Origin: Saccharicrinis aurantiacus
GTDB lineage: Bacteria; Bacteroidota; Bacteroidia; Bacteroidales; Marinilabiliaceae
NCBI RefSeq assembly: GCF_001660705.2
Contig: NZ_LYBV02000051.1
Span: 1-44,301, forward strand
Direction of reading: 5' to 3'
DNA: 44,301 bases
In this document: positions 1 to 9,535 of the stretch, piece after piece
Layout of the letters: every line of letters starts with the position of its first letter
How positions within the stretch are numbered: the stretch's first letter is position 1
Notes under the pieces: generated by a model
The model's input: only the letters and a program-made list of their open reading frames with translations
The model's database searches: none
Told to the model about the DNA's origin: nothing
Position numbers and translations under genes: made by a program

Positions 1-2450
1 GGGTTCTTATCCTTAAAAAGGTAATAAGCGCCTGTTCCGATTAGGGCTGCTACTCCTATTCCGATGCCCATTTTAGCTCCTTTACTAATGCCTTTGGGCG
101 TACTAACATTGCCTGGTGTTGTAGGCATCCGAGCCATTGGTGGTGAGGGTTGTACAGCCCTATAGGATTGTCGTGGTACTTCTGTTCTTATTTCTGGTAA
201 AATATTATCTGGGGTTTCTGCAGGTAAGGCGTTCTGCGATTGCATTTGTTGGTATTGTTTTGCCCTTTGTTGAATGGCATCACTCACCTGCTTGCCTTGT
301 TTTGCGTATTTCTCAATCTTTTTAACGGCTGCTTTGCCTCGTATTTTATTGAAGATGTTCTTCACGGGCTTTAACCAGTTTTTGATCTTGGTTAATACGC
401 CTGTTGCTGCTCCTATGGATGCTGCAGTGGCAACAACGCCCAGGTTACCTAAATCATTTAATTCTCCTACCGAATCCAAGCCTTTAAGGTCTGATAATAA
501 GCCTTCCACTCCTTTTAATGAGAAATCAGAGCTCTTCTGCTTGGCTCCTTTTAAAATGGCATTCTTCAGGTTCTTTTCTTTGCCCTGAAGACCATTGAAA
601 AGCTTTCTTACTTTATTGTGTCGCTTCTTTAAGTCCTTTAGCTTGCTTAACGAAATATTGTGTTTTGAAGCTACTGCATCTGGTAGATAAGCGTATTGTA
701 GTTTCTTAGCAATGCCAAACATATTTAGGCGCAATGCTGCTAGTAATCCGCCTCTGATGGCAATGGATAAGGGATTGAAGCGAACAATGGCTTTTACCAC
801 CTTTTTAGCTGCTTTACCAATAGCTTTACCGGCTTTCTTGATGCCTTTGCCAACCTTCTTTCCAATTCGTTTGATGGCTCTCCAAAAACGGCCTCTTCGC
901 TTTCTACGCCCCAGACCATCCATCTCATTTTCTAAATCATCGAAATCAAGTAATCCTTCAATAGCATCTCTATCGTATTTAATGAGTCCATTTTCGGCAA
1001 GTTTTTCTTCTATTATAGATAGTTTATCTAATACTGCATCACGCTTTGGTGTATTCCAAAATTTAATGGCCTGATTGAGCATGCTAATAAACTGATCTGG
1101 ATTTTGGATATGTGCCATTTTAGCCTTGTTACTCTTGCTTTTCAATAAGAAGTCACGAGTGCGTATGAGATATTTTAATGTGGCATCTTCTGCGTTACCT
1201 AGACCATTGATGCTGTCCTCAAAATCCAATCCTGAAACGATCGACATCAACTCTGTATACTGATTTCCTTCATTGGTATCAATACCTGATAGTGCGTAGA
1301 TGGGTAAGCCTAAGGTATTGGTTCCCGATATGCCATCGACACCTCTTATACCTGCGACCATTTGAAGTGGTGACATATTAAAGTCAGATTGTTGAAAGCT
1401 GTAGGGCTTTTGGTAATCAAATTTTGATAGCACTGGATCGATGATTATTTCGTTTTCACTATCACCGGCAGCAGGCACAAAAACATAAATGTGCTGAAAG
1501 TTCTGTTTGCCATCGTACTTGGTAATGCGGAACTTAAATGGAATATCCAAACACTTCAAAATTGACCCACAGAAGATGCTGTAATCATCACAATCAATAC
1601 CTGATGACTTCTTTCCTTGTTGTTTGAATTTGATTTGACCATCTAGCCAACTACGAGCGGGTGTACGCAGTTGCTCTGTGCCATCTTCATCTTTTTGATA
1701 TTGTAGATGCTTATAGGCAAAATTAAAGATGTTGCGACAGGTTTCTTTGAGTGTATCAGCTTGTAAATACTGAGCTAGATCTTCCACCTCATGGTAATGG
1801 GATGCTACAATATCAATACAGCCTTCAACGGTTTCTAGTACATTGCCATTTTTTACCAGGACTTGATTGCCGTCGGCTTTTTTAATGAGTTTATTGTACT
1901 TGGTTCCATCTTGTGTATTACGAGGACCGGATACTATACCGAGTTGTCCCAATGCTAATCCGCTCATATGTTGTTCTTCTTTTAGATTTTGTGTGGTGGT
2001 AATGGTCTCGCCATTGATACTTAGCGTTAAGGCAAAACTCATATCAGCTTTTAGCTGTGCAGTGTTTTGAAGCAGTGCCATGGATAGGCCTTTACCTAAT
2101 AGGTTGAGAAAGGGTACTTGAAAAACGATTTGTGGTTCTTGTGTGGTTCCTGGAGCAATAGTAAGTGCCTTAATCCTTGGAGTTGAATAGGCAATGGCTG
2201 CACCTTTATATTGCGCTACAACTTGATTTATAGCTAATGAAACAGCGGCTTTTGTGGGATTATAACAACGCAGTTTAACGGCAAAATGAACTTCTTGTAA
2301 ATTCAGTTTATGGATGCGAAAGCCAAGCAGTGCGAAGTTCATTTTTGCACCTGAAAGAAGGTTCTGCCCCTTCTTAATAAGGTAGAATCCTCCGCCAATA
2401 GCTGCTAAAATGCCAAGTGTGCCTAATATCTTTTTTGTGTCTGCTTCCAT
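1..2450 (-). CDS. Transglutaminase-like membrane-anchored protein, 3' end beyond window
   Basis: The frame is open from the ATG at 2448-2450 to the left edge, giving 816 visible residues and no stop. Seen: a probable N-terminal membrane segment (residues about 9-25), then a beta-rich stretch resembling LEA14/WHy domains, then a transglutaminase-like core with C287 (in SGIDCDDYS), H320 (in FQHIYVF) and D338 (in IIIDPV), the order of a Cys-His-Asp triad. Residues about 512-557 are extremely rich in Lys, Arg, Gly and Ala, and a glycine-rich hydrophobic segment lies near the visible end. Such a fold can cleave or crosslink peptides, but the substrate is unknown. It may belong to a further mobile element or a phage-like structure; that is inference. 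Upstream DNA carries phased TTGGTTAG repeats. Family assignment is from the triad and its spacing only. Confidence 0.75.
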   Translation of the reverse strand, partial: MEADTKKILGTLGILAAIGGGFYLIKKGQNLLSGAKMNFALLGFRIHKLNLQEVHFAVKLRCYNPTKAAVSLAINQVVAQYKGAAIAYSTPRIKALTIAPGTTQEPQIVFQVPFLNLLGKGLSMALLQNTAQLKADMSFALTLSINGETITTTQNLKEEQHMSGLALGQLGIVSGPRNTQDGTKYNKLIKKADGNQVLVKNGNVLETVEGCIDIVASHYHEVEDLAQYLQADTLKETCRNIFNFAYKHLQYQKDEDGTEQLRTPARSWLDGQIKFKQQGKKSSGIDCDDYSIFCGSILKCLDIPFKFRITKYDGKQNFQHIYVFVPAAGDSENEIIIDPVLSKFDYQKPYSFQQSDFNMSPLQMVAGIRGVDGISGTNTLGLPIYALSGIDTNEGNQYTELMSIVSGLDFEDSINGLGNAEDATLKYLIRTRDFLLKSKSNKAKMAHIQNPDQFISMLNQAIKFWNTPKRDAVLDKLSIIEEKLAENGLIKYDRDAIEGLLDFDDLENEMDGLGRRKRRGRFWRAIKRIGKKVGKGIKKAGKAIGKAAKKVVKAIVRFNPLSIAIRGGLLAALRLNMFGIAKKLQYAYLPDAVASKHNISLSKLKDLKKRHNKVRKLFNGLQGKEKNLKNAILKGAKQKSSDFSLKGVEGLLSDLKGLDSVGELNDLGNLGVVATAASIGAATGVLTKIKNWLKPVKNIFNKIRGKAAVKKIEKYAKQGKQVSDAIQQRAKQYQQMQSQNALPAETPDNILPEIRTEVPRQSYRAVQPSPPMARMPTTPGNVSTPKGISKGAKMGIGIGVAALIGTGAYYLFKDKN

Positions 2451-2487
2451 AGTGAGAGCAAACATATAGTAGGAGGTAGATTGAAAG

Positions 2488-2530
2488 TTGGTTAGATTTG
2501 GTTAGCGTATCATAAATTTGGTTAGATTTG
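2488..2530 (-). repeat. Three phased TTGGTTAG repeats upstream of the transglutaminase-like gene
   Basis: TTGGTTAG occurs at 2488, 2498 and 2518; the first and third are extended to TTGGTTAGATTTG. Start-to-start distances are 10 and 20 bp, so the copies lie on one face of the helix. They end about 38 bp upstream of the ATG at 2450, a place suited to an operator. The remainder of the gap to 2709 shows no gene. Confidence 0.6.
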
Positions 2531-2709
2531 TTTAATTATGGTTGTTTAAAGCAAAATATTAATTGGAAAATTATTTATGTTTCAAATAAACCTTTGGTGT
2601 AAAAAAAGCTAATTTACTTATCCGCAAACAATTCTGTCTTTCATTTCAGTAAGACATTAGAAAATTTAGTCTATAACAGTCACCTTTATTTATTTCTTTA
2701 CTAAATAGT

Positions 2710-3870
2710 TTAAAAAGAACTTCCAAAAACTATATAAAATGCAAATTCTTTACCATTACCCCAAGCAAAATCTGTTCCCATGTGAACGCCTAGCATGCGA
2801 GCAATCTCATACCTAAAACCAGTACCTACTGTATATGCCCAATCTATTCCATCAAATGCATCAAATGACTGAAAAGCCTTGCCAGCTCCTGTAAAGCCAA
2901 CTACCGACCATCGTTTATATACATTGTATCTCCATTCGGTTTCTGCCACCATAACATTGTCGCTTTGATATCGCATGGCAGGAATTCCTCTCATTTGTAT
3001 AAAAGGGTAGGCATAAAAAGGTGCATCGCCAACTAAATAACTTCCTGTGAATTTCCAAGTTGAGTAAGTTTTTTCACCAAAGGGCACAAAACCTTGTATA
3101 TCTGTATCTAAAACACCATAATCTTCATCAGCTCCCATCCATTTGGCAGAGTAATTATAGGCAAGTTCAGCATTAATACCTTTAGTTGGAGTAAATACAT
3201 TATCTCTGCTATCATACTCAATCATTGGCTTTAAGGTACTAATAACGGATTCTGTTTCTAAGCGTTTAATAATTTCATTCACCAATGGTTTACCAGGGAT
3301 CGTGTCTATCCTTATTTGATTATTGAAGTATAGGTAAGAAGCACCTATATAAAACTTGCTTGATGAAATTCTGACTTGTGCACTTTGATAGATAAGCCAT
3401 GCATCTATGTTTAATTTGATGGGATTTTTGTTTAATAGTGGATTGTTGTTTCCATAATAATTAATCCATACATCTGGTTTAAAGAGAGCCGTGATTGTAC
3501 GTACTCTATTCTCTCCAAAAATATGTGAATGGAAAGCACCTGCACCCCAGGTTCTATTTTCTGTTCCAAAGCCGGCAATGCCTGTTACGTTAGGAGGCAC
3601 ATTAACGTTATACTTCTTTTTACGAGTATGAAAATAGAGCAGAGCACCACCACCACCATAACCAACAGCAGGTTCAGTTATTAGTACAGGAACAGGGAGA
3701 AGCCCACGGTGTTCAATCAAAAAAGAACTCACATCAAAAGCATTATCAACAGGGTCTCTAAAGGAAATTTTATTTTTCTTCTTACTCACAGAAATACTAT
3801 CATTATTCGCCAACAAACATTGCGGAATGGCAAAAATAAGCACTATAAATAAACTTCTTAAATAACACAT
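2710..3870 (-). CDS. Omp85/BamA-type surface antigen beta-barrel protein
   Basis: 386 residues with a signal peptide (hydrophobic stretch ending near LLAN) and a C-terminal Phe, as in outer-membrane barrels. The motifs EYDSRDNVFTPTKG and, near the end, TGFRYE are typical of the C-terminal bacterial surface antigen domain of BamA/TamA proteins. No POTRA domains are evident and the protein is far shorter than BamA, so a housekeeping assembly role is unlikely; it fits the short patatin/BamA-like barrels common in Bacteroidota. The start is supported by AAGGAGG about 8 bases upstream of the ATG, an unusually strong ribosome binding site for this phylum. It is the last gene of the envelope cluster. 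Substrate unknown. Confidence 0.8.
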   Translation of the reverse strand: MCYLRSLFIVLIFAIPQCLLANNDSISVSKKKNKISFRDPVDNAFDVSSFLIEHRGLLPVPVLITEPAVGYGGGGALLYFHTRKKKYNVNVPPNVTGIAGFGTENRTWGAGAFHSHIFGENRVRTITALFKPDVWINYYGNNNPLLNKNPIKLNIDAWLIYQSAQVRISSSKFYIGASYLYFNNQIRIDTIPGKPLVNEIIKRLETESVISTLKPMIEYDSRDNVFTPTKGINAELAYNYSAKWMGADEDYGVLDTDIQGFVPFGEKTYSTWKFTGSYLVGDAPFYAYPFIQMRGIPAMRYQSDNVMVAETEWRYNVYKRWSVVGFTGAGKAFQSFDAFDGIDWAYTVGTGFRYEIARMLGVHMGTDFAWGNGKEFAFYIVFGSSF

Positions 3871-3898
3871 AACAAAACCTCCTTAATAAAGACTTTCT

Positions 3899-4972
3899 TT
3901 ACTCATAGATTAATTGTACATCATCTATAATTAACATACTCCCAACTGCACCAGAAAAGTTAGCACCATCATAGCTAGAAGATGCAACAAAGGTGATATG
4001 TGTTGGCAAAATATACTCAACTACTTCATTCTCTACATAAAGACCATTTTCTGGCTTCATATAATCTGGCGTATCTGGAGGAAGTTCTCCATAAATAAAA
4101 TCTAATGTTAACTCACTTAAATTTGGTTGCTCATTCCCATCTCTAAACCAAACAGTAGCCAGGCGTCTTATATCATCTGTTCTTATCTCTAAGTAGGCAT
4201 AAATATCACACATATCCCCATCTGGCAATATATTTCCATCTTTATCTTTATTTTCAGTTCCAGGAGTATATTGGTATTTAAATTTCAATGATTTAGGACG
4301 CCCTGCAAATGGAGAACCAAACTCAATGGCAGCCTCTGGATCTGAAGGATCTATAGCATCTTTATCAAATTTCCCCACAAAAATAGAACCTGCGGAAATA
4401 GGAGTTCCGAATGCGGCAGCTAAACTTCCATTATCAAGGGTTTCCATTTTAGCAGCGTAATTATCACTTTCAAGTTCAATAGGTGTAGTTGCCGTAAGTC
4501 CAAGAATCTGTGTACCTGCATTACCTGTTCCCCAAATTGTTGTAGATTCTGACTCTCCAGGTTCATAATATCCACCTGCAGCTTGGTACCATAAACTAAA
4601 ATCTCCATTTGGTAATGAAGGGGTTGCGGAGGCGATATAAGGTATAATTTGCCACTTTATAACAGAACCTTCCTCAGACGTTATATTAACCTCCACTTTG
4701 TCTGAAAGATCTATAACATCCCCAACATTAATATCTGATTTCGCAAAAGAGGAAAGCTCAAGCGTTTTTACTATCAAACCACTAAGTTCAACTCCTGGAG
4801 GTATTTCAACTGTAGCTGTTAAACTATCAGAGTTAATTACAGCCTGACTAGCTTGATTGCTTACCTCTATCATTTTAATATTACCATATTTCGACAATCC
4901 AAAATAATCTTCTTTTACACATGCTGATAAAAAAAGAATAACTATTACTGTTATGATATTTAGTTTTTTCAT
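3899..4972 (-). CDS. PCMD-domain surface lipoprotein
   Basis: The protein begins MKKLNII and has a lipobox LSAC followed by KED, so it is a lipoprotein. The ATG at 4972 is chosen because the longer frame starts with TTG. The N-terminal third is an Ig-like beta segment (IPPGVELSGLIVKTLELS). The C-terminal half, beginning near LPNGDFSLWY and including IWGTGN, has the look of the PCMD family, a putative carbohydrate metabolism domain common near Bacteroidota glycan-use genes. It probably sits on the outer membrane and binds or processes a glycan, but that is family inference. It lies close after the small barrel gene and upstream of the Omp85-like gene, consistent with one transcript. Confidence 0.8.
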   Translation of the reverse strand: MKKLNIITVIVILFLSACVKEDYFGLSKYGNIKMIEVSNQASQAVINSDSLTATVEIPPGVELSGLIVKTLELSSFAKSDINVGDVIDLSDKVEVNITSEEGSVIKWQIIPYIASATPSLPNGDFSLWYQAAGGYYEPGESESTTIWGTGNAGTQILGLTATTPIELESDNYAAKMETLDNGSLAAAFGTPISAGSIFVGKFDKDAIDPSDPEAAIEFGSPFAGRPKSLKFKYQYTPGTENKDKDGNILPDGDMCDIYAYLEIRTDDIRRLATVWFRDGNEQPNLSELTLDFIYGELPPDTPDYMKPENGLYVENEVVEYILPTHITFVASSSYDGANFSGAVGSMLIIDDVQLIYE

Positions 4973-4989
4973 TACAATCAATATTTAAA

Positions 4990-5751
4990 TTAAAAATAAT
5001 AGGCTAAGCCCATATCAAGAGATAGAATGTCGATATTAAAATTAACATTATGCCTAACATCTTTGGATTGTTCAATCCCGTCAATTTCAGTATTAGTAAT
5101 TTTAACATCATAACCTAGTACATTAAGCTGTACCTCAAAAGCAAAGTTTTCCATAGCAAAAAAGGTAACCCCAGGACTTATTCCAATCCCAATATTATGG
5201 GTTGTAGAAAAGGTTTTCGAAATTTCATCAATATTTTTTATATCCCTCGTATTAGTAAGTTCAATTCCATAACCAACACCAATCATAGTGAAAAAACTTA
5301 AACGTTCATTTCTCGTTAAAGGAACAGATGATCTAATATTAGGCTGTATACTATAGCCTCTTGTAATAGAGTTAGTTTGAAGTGTGTCGGGATCTCTAAA
5401 TACCATACCAACAAATTCACTTTCATACATTTCTAAATTAAGACCTACCATACCATAATCTCCTGTATAATAACCACCCTTAAGTTGTATACTATAGTTT
5501 AGATCATTACCATCAAGCACATTTTGCAAGAGTCCCTTAGTGTTCAGACTCTTTTGATCACTAAAATCAAATCCCATTCCCACATACCAACTTCCTTTTT
5601 TAAAAGGTTTAAAATCATTATGATAATAACTCGAAAGCAATTCATAAGGAGAGTATTCCGAACTTTTTTTATCGTCTTGACCATATGCCAATAAAAAATT
5701 GAATGCAAGAGATAGAACAACACCAATCGATTTTGTTTTTTTTAGTCTCAT
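4990..5751 (-). CDS. Outer-membrane beta-barrel protein, porin-like
   Basis: 253 residues with a signal peptide ending near LLAYGQDD and a C-terminal Phe. Alternating hydrophobic strands (YYTGDYGMVGLNLEMYE; NIGIGISPGVTFFAMENFAFEVQLNVLGYDVK) match the OMP_b-brl family of eight-stranded barrels. The family is generic and no ligand can be named. It starts 12 bases after the DcaP-like gene stops and ends 17 bases before the PCMD lipoprotein start, so co-transcription is likely. Confidence 0.75.
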   Translation of the reverse strand: MRLKKTKSIGVVLSLAFNFLLAYGQDDKKSSEYSPYELLSSYYHNDFKPFKKGSWYVGMGFDFSDQKSLNTKGLLQNVLDGNDLNYSIQLKGGYYTGDYGMVGLNLEMYESEFVGMVFRDPDTLQTNSITRGYSIQPNIRSSVPLTRNERLSFFTMIGVGYGIELTNTRDIKNIDEISKTFSTTHNIGIGISPGVTFFAMENFAFEVQLNVLGYDVKITNTEIDGIEQSKDVRHNVNFNIDILSLDMGLAYYF

Positions 5752-5763
5752 AAGTTAAAGGTT

Positions 5764-6936
5764 TTAACGTTTTTCATCAGCTACTGAGTTGTGATAACCA
5801 AAGGTATATTTTGCAGCAAATTGAATTCTATGAAAAGTGCCACTTGTACCATCAAGTAGTTCACGTCCGGCGTAGATATACTCAACACCTAAACGCAGTT
5901 TAGATACTGGATCCCACTTTAGATTACCTGAAATACTATAACTCATATCGTTAATATCATTAGATACAAGTTCGTTGTTATGCATGGCTTTATAGGCTGA
6001 TAAACTAAAACTAGAACTCAGGGTTTTAGGTTTCCAAAAATGATTATATGCTATATATCCATTTATGGTTTGTATTACATTAAGTTTTTGATTTTCGTCT
6101 ACTACTGCTCCAGATAAGAACCCTGCTGCTAAATATCGGCCTAAGCCACTTCCGTAGGTAGCCACCGCTCTAAAGTCGTCCCCTTGACCACCGACAACAA
6201 GTTTTCCACCTGTTGTAAGTCCAAAACCGACTGTACTATTGCTTAGAGAGTCTCTTTTATGCAAAGTTCGTCCTATAGCTGCAATTGTCCAGTTACCCCA
6301 ATGACCCGAAAAGTTTTTACGCACTATAATATCTGGTAATATTTCAGAATCTGTTACATTAGTAGCGCTGCCTTGGTATTCGGTAATTGTTGTTTCCGGA
6401 TTTTCGAGGGCAAACCACCAACTACCAGCTTTATATCTTATTTGCAGTTGGCGCACAAACACTAAACCATCCAAAGCGCCTGAAAAGTCGATTTCATCTG
6501 GCACAACTACAACCATAAAACTACTCCACGTTTGCCCAACTAATAATCTATCCCATTCAAAATAAGCATGTCGCAATCTAGGATTAAAAGAGTTACTTAC
6601 TTTCTCATCACCTGCCGACGACAGCATAAAATCAAGCTCTATGAAACCATGAATTTCTTTTCCTAAAATATTACTTTTTACATCGAAATTGAATCTTGAT
6701 TCTTTGGTATGATAATCTAAATCAAAATTTTGGTCAGATGGCCCAACAGGTATATGTCCGGGTAAATGAAAATCTCTCAAAGGACTTCGTTCACCAACAT
6801 CACCATTTTGATACCATGTATTGATAAAATCGGCTTTAATGTATCCACCAAAATTGAAGGAAGTAACTTTTTCTACATCTTGAGCACATAATAAGATGTT
6901 ACTTAAAAGAAAGAAAGAAGTGAATAGGTATTTCAT
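5764..6936 (-). CDS. DcaP-like outer-membrane porin
   Basis: 390 residues with a cleavable signal (ILLCAQD). The N-terminal FGGYIKADFINTWY, the segment ESRFNFDV, and the pair HGFIELDF and LRHAYFEWDRLLVGQTWS are the characteristic pattern of DcaP-like trimeric porins, which carry small anionic or aromatic solutes and peptides in other bacteria. The protein has the length expected for the family and looks intact. It sits between two other barrel genes on the same strand. The substrate cannot be inferred from sequence. Confidence 0.8.
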   Translation of the reverse strand: MKYLFTSFFLLSNILLCAQDVEKVTSFNFGGYIKADFINTWYQNGDVGERSPLRDFHLPGHIPVGPSDQNFDLDYHTKESRFNFDVKSNILGKEIHGFIELDFMLSSAGDEKVSNSFNPRLRHAYFEWDRLLVGQTWSSFMVVVVPDEIDFSGALDGLVFVRQLQIRYKAGSWWFALENPETTITEYQGSATNVTDSEILPDIIVRKNFSGHWGNWTIAAIGRTLHKRDSLSNSTVGFGLTTGGKLVVGGQGDDFRAVATYGSGLGRYLAAGFLSGAVVDENQKLNVIQTINGYIAYNHFWKPKTLSSSFSLSAYKAMHNNELVSNDINDMSYSISGNLKWDPVSKLRLGVEYIYAGRELLDGTSGTFHRIQFAAKYTFGYHNSVADEKR

Positions 6937-6986
6937 ATGCTAGTTTTTAAAGTTTAAACTATACAGCCTTTTTCAAAAGGGGATAT

Positions 6987-7970
6987 TTAAAAACCAAAAC
7001 GGTAATTCGCAGATATCATTACTTGATATTTTCCGGGTAGAAAACCTGCCTCAGTTCTAATTTGCCAATCTCTATTTATTTGCCATTGACCCCCAACTAT
7101 AAAATTCCAGTTACGCTCTAACCTTTTATCAAATTGGTAATGAACAGTTGTATTCTCAAGGTCATCTAATCCTTCATTCATTTTGTTATACAAATAATCA
7201 TGTAGTTCATTAGGATTTTCGATAGAACCATACCAATCGTCAAGATCTTGCCTTGCTCCTCCCTCTACATCAATTACATCAGCAAGCCTTACGTTCCCTA
7301 CTGTACCGGCATCAAGGAATTGAAATTGAGCACCTGCCCATGCTCCTACAAACATGTCGGACTTATTTTTTATACCCCAATTTTTTATAAACCTTACTCC
7401 AGCAACATTTACTAATACAGGTTTATCTAATAATTCATTTTGTGACCAAGACCAACTATAATCTACTCCTAAGTTTATTGGACCCAAAGGAGCTACAGCC
7501 AGTACATTAAACCCCCAATAAGCACCATCACTTTCTGATTTAGCATTTAACTCCAATGGCTTTTCAAGTGAAATACGTGTTTCGCTAGTAAAACGCCCAT
7601 AATAACCTCCCAAACTTAAAAATGGTAATATCCATACATCCGCACGAGCGTTCGCTGTAAGTACTTTTACTGTTGAAGGACCAAAATCTATTATATCACT
7701 CAAATCTTTTAAGTCAGGTGTTTCTCCTGATTTTACAAAATCGAGCATAAAATTTTCTAAAACAATATTTTGTTTCGTAAATATTGAATTAAGCATTACA
7801 CCAAAGGGCTTAGGTAATTTGTAACCTCGCTCATATGATTTTTGACCTAAAATAGGCAATATATATGGATATTCTTTCCCCACCTGTGTACTATCTATCC
7901 CTTGAGAGTATATAGAAGTAATGGATATTAGTAAGGCCAGTACAGTAATTAATTTTTTAACTTTTGACAT
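6987..7970 (-). CDS. Predicted outer-membrane beta-barrel protein of unknown family
   Basis: 327 residues with a signal peptide (ALLISITSIYSQG) and a terminal aromatic strand ending MISANYRFGF, both expected of an outer-membrane barrel. Amphipathic strands are visible (LSLGGYYGRFTSETRISL; INLGVDYSWSWSQNELL). A linker of about 60 residues rich in Asp, Glu and Asn (near residues 210-270) may be an extracellular loop. I do not recognise the family. It lies in the middle of the envelope gene cluster, 11 bases after the stop of a 58-residue small gene. Confidence 0.65.
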   Translation of the reverse strand: MSKVKKLITVLALLISITSIYSQGIDSTQVGKEYPYILPILGQKSYERGYKLPKPFGVMLNSIFTKQNIVLENFMLDFVKSGETPDLKDLSDIIDFGPSTVKVLTANARADVWILPFLSLGGYYGRFTSETRISLEKPLELNAKSESDGAYWGFNVLAVAPLGPINLGVDYSWSWSQNELLDKPVLVNVAGVRFIKNWGIKNKSDMFVGAWAGAQFQFLDAGTVGNVRLADVIDVEGGARQDLDDWYGSIENPNELHDYLYNKMNEGLDDLENTTVHYQFDKRLERNWNFIVGGQWQINRDWQIRTEAGFLPGKYQVMISANYRFGF

Positions 7971-7981
7971 ACCTTAGGTTT

Positions 7982-8158
7982 TTAATAATTCTGTAATTCG
8001 TGCGAGTGGCGATAATCTTTATCTCCACCAAAAACAACTTTATTTCCTAACAGAAACCAGTTATCCCATCGGTCGATATCATCCTGTCCAAAACAGAACT
8101 TACATTGGATGATAATGAATAAAAATGTTAATAATTTTAATTTGGTTTCTCCATCCAT
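7982..8158 (-). CDS. 58-residue exported protein, possibly truncated barrel remnant
   Basis: A short frame of 58 codons begins MDGETKLKLL and has a clear signal sequence (LLTFLFIIIQCKFCFGQ). The mature part, DDIDRWDNWFLLGNKVV then RHSHELQNY, reads like the opening of a larger Bacteroidota periplasmic or outer-membrane protein, after which a TAA ends it. It sits tightly between the OprB-like porin and the unknown barrel on the same strand. It may be a real small exported protein or a gene that lost its 3' part. No continuation of that protein was found in the short gap that follows. Confidence 0.5.
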   Translation of the reverse strand: MDGETKLKLLTFLFIIIQCKFCFGQDDIDRWDNWFLLGNKVVFGGDKDYRHSHELQNY

Positions 8159-8177
8159 ATTTATAATACTTATGCTA

Positions 8178-9491
8178 CTACATTGTTATTCTTCCTCTAA
8201 TACCAAAATAACTTAATGTATTAGAATCTGGGTTAAATGTTGGATTAATTATAAACTGATAATCCGGAGTAATTTCTAAATGGGCAGTCAAATTAAAGCG
8301 ATAGAAAACTTCAACGGTCATTTGATCTTTTGAGCCAGGAATATTTGTTTCGGCCCAACTGAATGAGGTACCTAAAATATCGTGGGATTTAAACCTTAAG
8401 CCATGACCAATCTGTAGATCTTTTTTATAAAAAGCATTCTCCCCGTTGCCATTGGAAAAACCGAATCTCAAATGAGGAATGAATCTTTCTGCGAAAAACC
8501 AATGCGATGATATAGCTAATCCTTGCGCAAATGCGACTTCTCCTCCTGCAGGGTTAGTATATGCATCAGTATCCCAATATGTAACACTTATTTTTTTGAA
8601 ATAACGTTCTGCCATGCTTGGCACATAACCTACCTCTAAAGCCTTAAAAAAATTACCTTTAAAAAACTGATCTCCAAAATGTAAAAACTCACCATCATTG
8701 AATCGATCACCATAAGCATCAGTTAGGGCTCCCATAGCGTAAATATTATCTGTAATTTTATATCCGGCAACTATACCTACTCCTTGATTTGGCCAATTTA
8801 CAGTTCCTGAAACTGAAGATCCATAACCCAAATAATGTTGCCAGGGCACAATTAACCCATGAAAGTTAAAGTAGTTTGTTACATCTACTTTTCCTAAAAC
8901 TATGGTCAACTTATCGTTTATCAAGTTTTGTTGCCAATTTAACTCTAGTGCTCTAATACTATAGTTATTAAAGCCCGTAGCAGGCAGTCCATAATAACCC
9001 GATTCGAAAATCCCATGAAACATTGGGTTAGTAAAGTCGCCGTAGGCATGCCGACTATTAATTTTAAGAAATAAAGTTCCTTTGTTCTTACCAGTCTTCC
9101 TGTTAACCAGATTCCACCCAGCTTGTAGATCCAAAATCCCACTACTAGTATTATTGCGATTGACATCTGATATAGTGGCTGTTGAATGCATAAATACCGA
9201 GGTGTAATTTACCCCAAACTGAATCCCGAATTTTTCATTAACCTTTTGTTTCATCTCATACCATGGCTGCATAACCCTCACCGGAACTCTAAAATAAAAG
9301 TCCTTTTTCTGATTGTCTGCCTGCAATTGAGCCCCAACTGTTTTTGGTCCTCCCATAGCGTCATTATTCTGATAATTCGATTCTGTTGAGTCTGTTAATA
9401 CTACTGTTCCTTCATTTTGTGCCTGTGAAGTACCAATACTAACATCAAGAATGAGTATTAATACCAGTATTATTGCGTATTTGTATTTCAT
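8178..9491 (-). CDS. OprB-type carbohydrate-selective porin
   Basis: 437 residues with a signal peptide (GTSQAQNEG). The middle and C-terminal segments ALELNWQQNL, LTIVLGKVDVTNYFN, GLAISSHWFFAERF and HGLRFKSHDILGTSFSW match the carbohydrate-selective porin OprB family, which forms outer-membrane channels for sugars. The terminal strand GIRGRITM is plausible for a barrel. Length is normal. It is preceded by the MetA-like barrel with a 44-base gap and followed by the small exported gene, in line with a single envelope operon. Sugar specificity is not visible. Confidence 0.82.
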   Translation of the reverse strand: MKYKYAIILVLILILDVSIGTSQAQNEGTVVLTDSTESNYQNNDAMGGPKTVGAQLQADNQKKDFYFRVPVRVMQPWYEMKQKVNEKFGIQFGVNYTSVFMHSTATISDVNRNNTSSGILDLQAGWNLVNRKTGKNKGTLFLKINSRHAYGDFTNPMFHGIFESGYYGLPATGFNNYSIRALELNWQQNLINDKLTIVLGKVDVTNYFNFHGLIVPWQHYLGYGSSVSGTVNWPNQGVGIVAGYKITDNIYAMGALTDAYGDRFNDGEFLHFGDQFFKGNFFKALEVGYVPSMAERYFKKISVTYWDTDAYTNPAGGEVAFAQGLAISSHWFFAERFIPHLRFGFSNGNGENAFYKKDLQIGHGLRFKSHDILGTSFSWAETNIPGSKDQMTVEVFYRFNLTAHLEITPDYQFIINPTFNPDSNTLSYFGIRGRITM

Positions 9492-9535
9492 TACCTATAT
9501 GTTTTTATAAAACTGGTTATTAGCGTAACTATTAA

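Noticed and set aside
137-2070. Several plus-strand frames of 60-120 codons across 1-2450
   Set aside because: They lie opposite the long minus-strand transglutaminase-like frame and show no domain.
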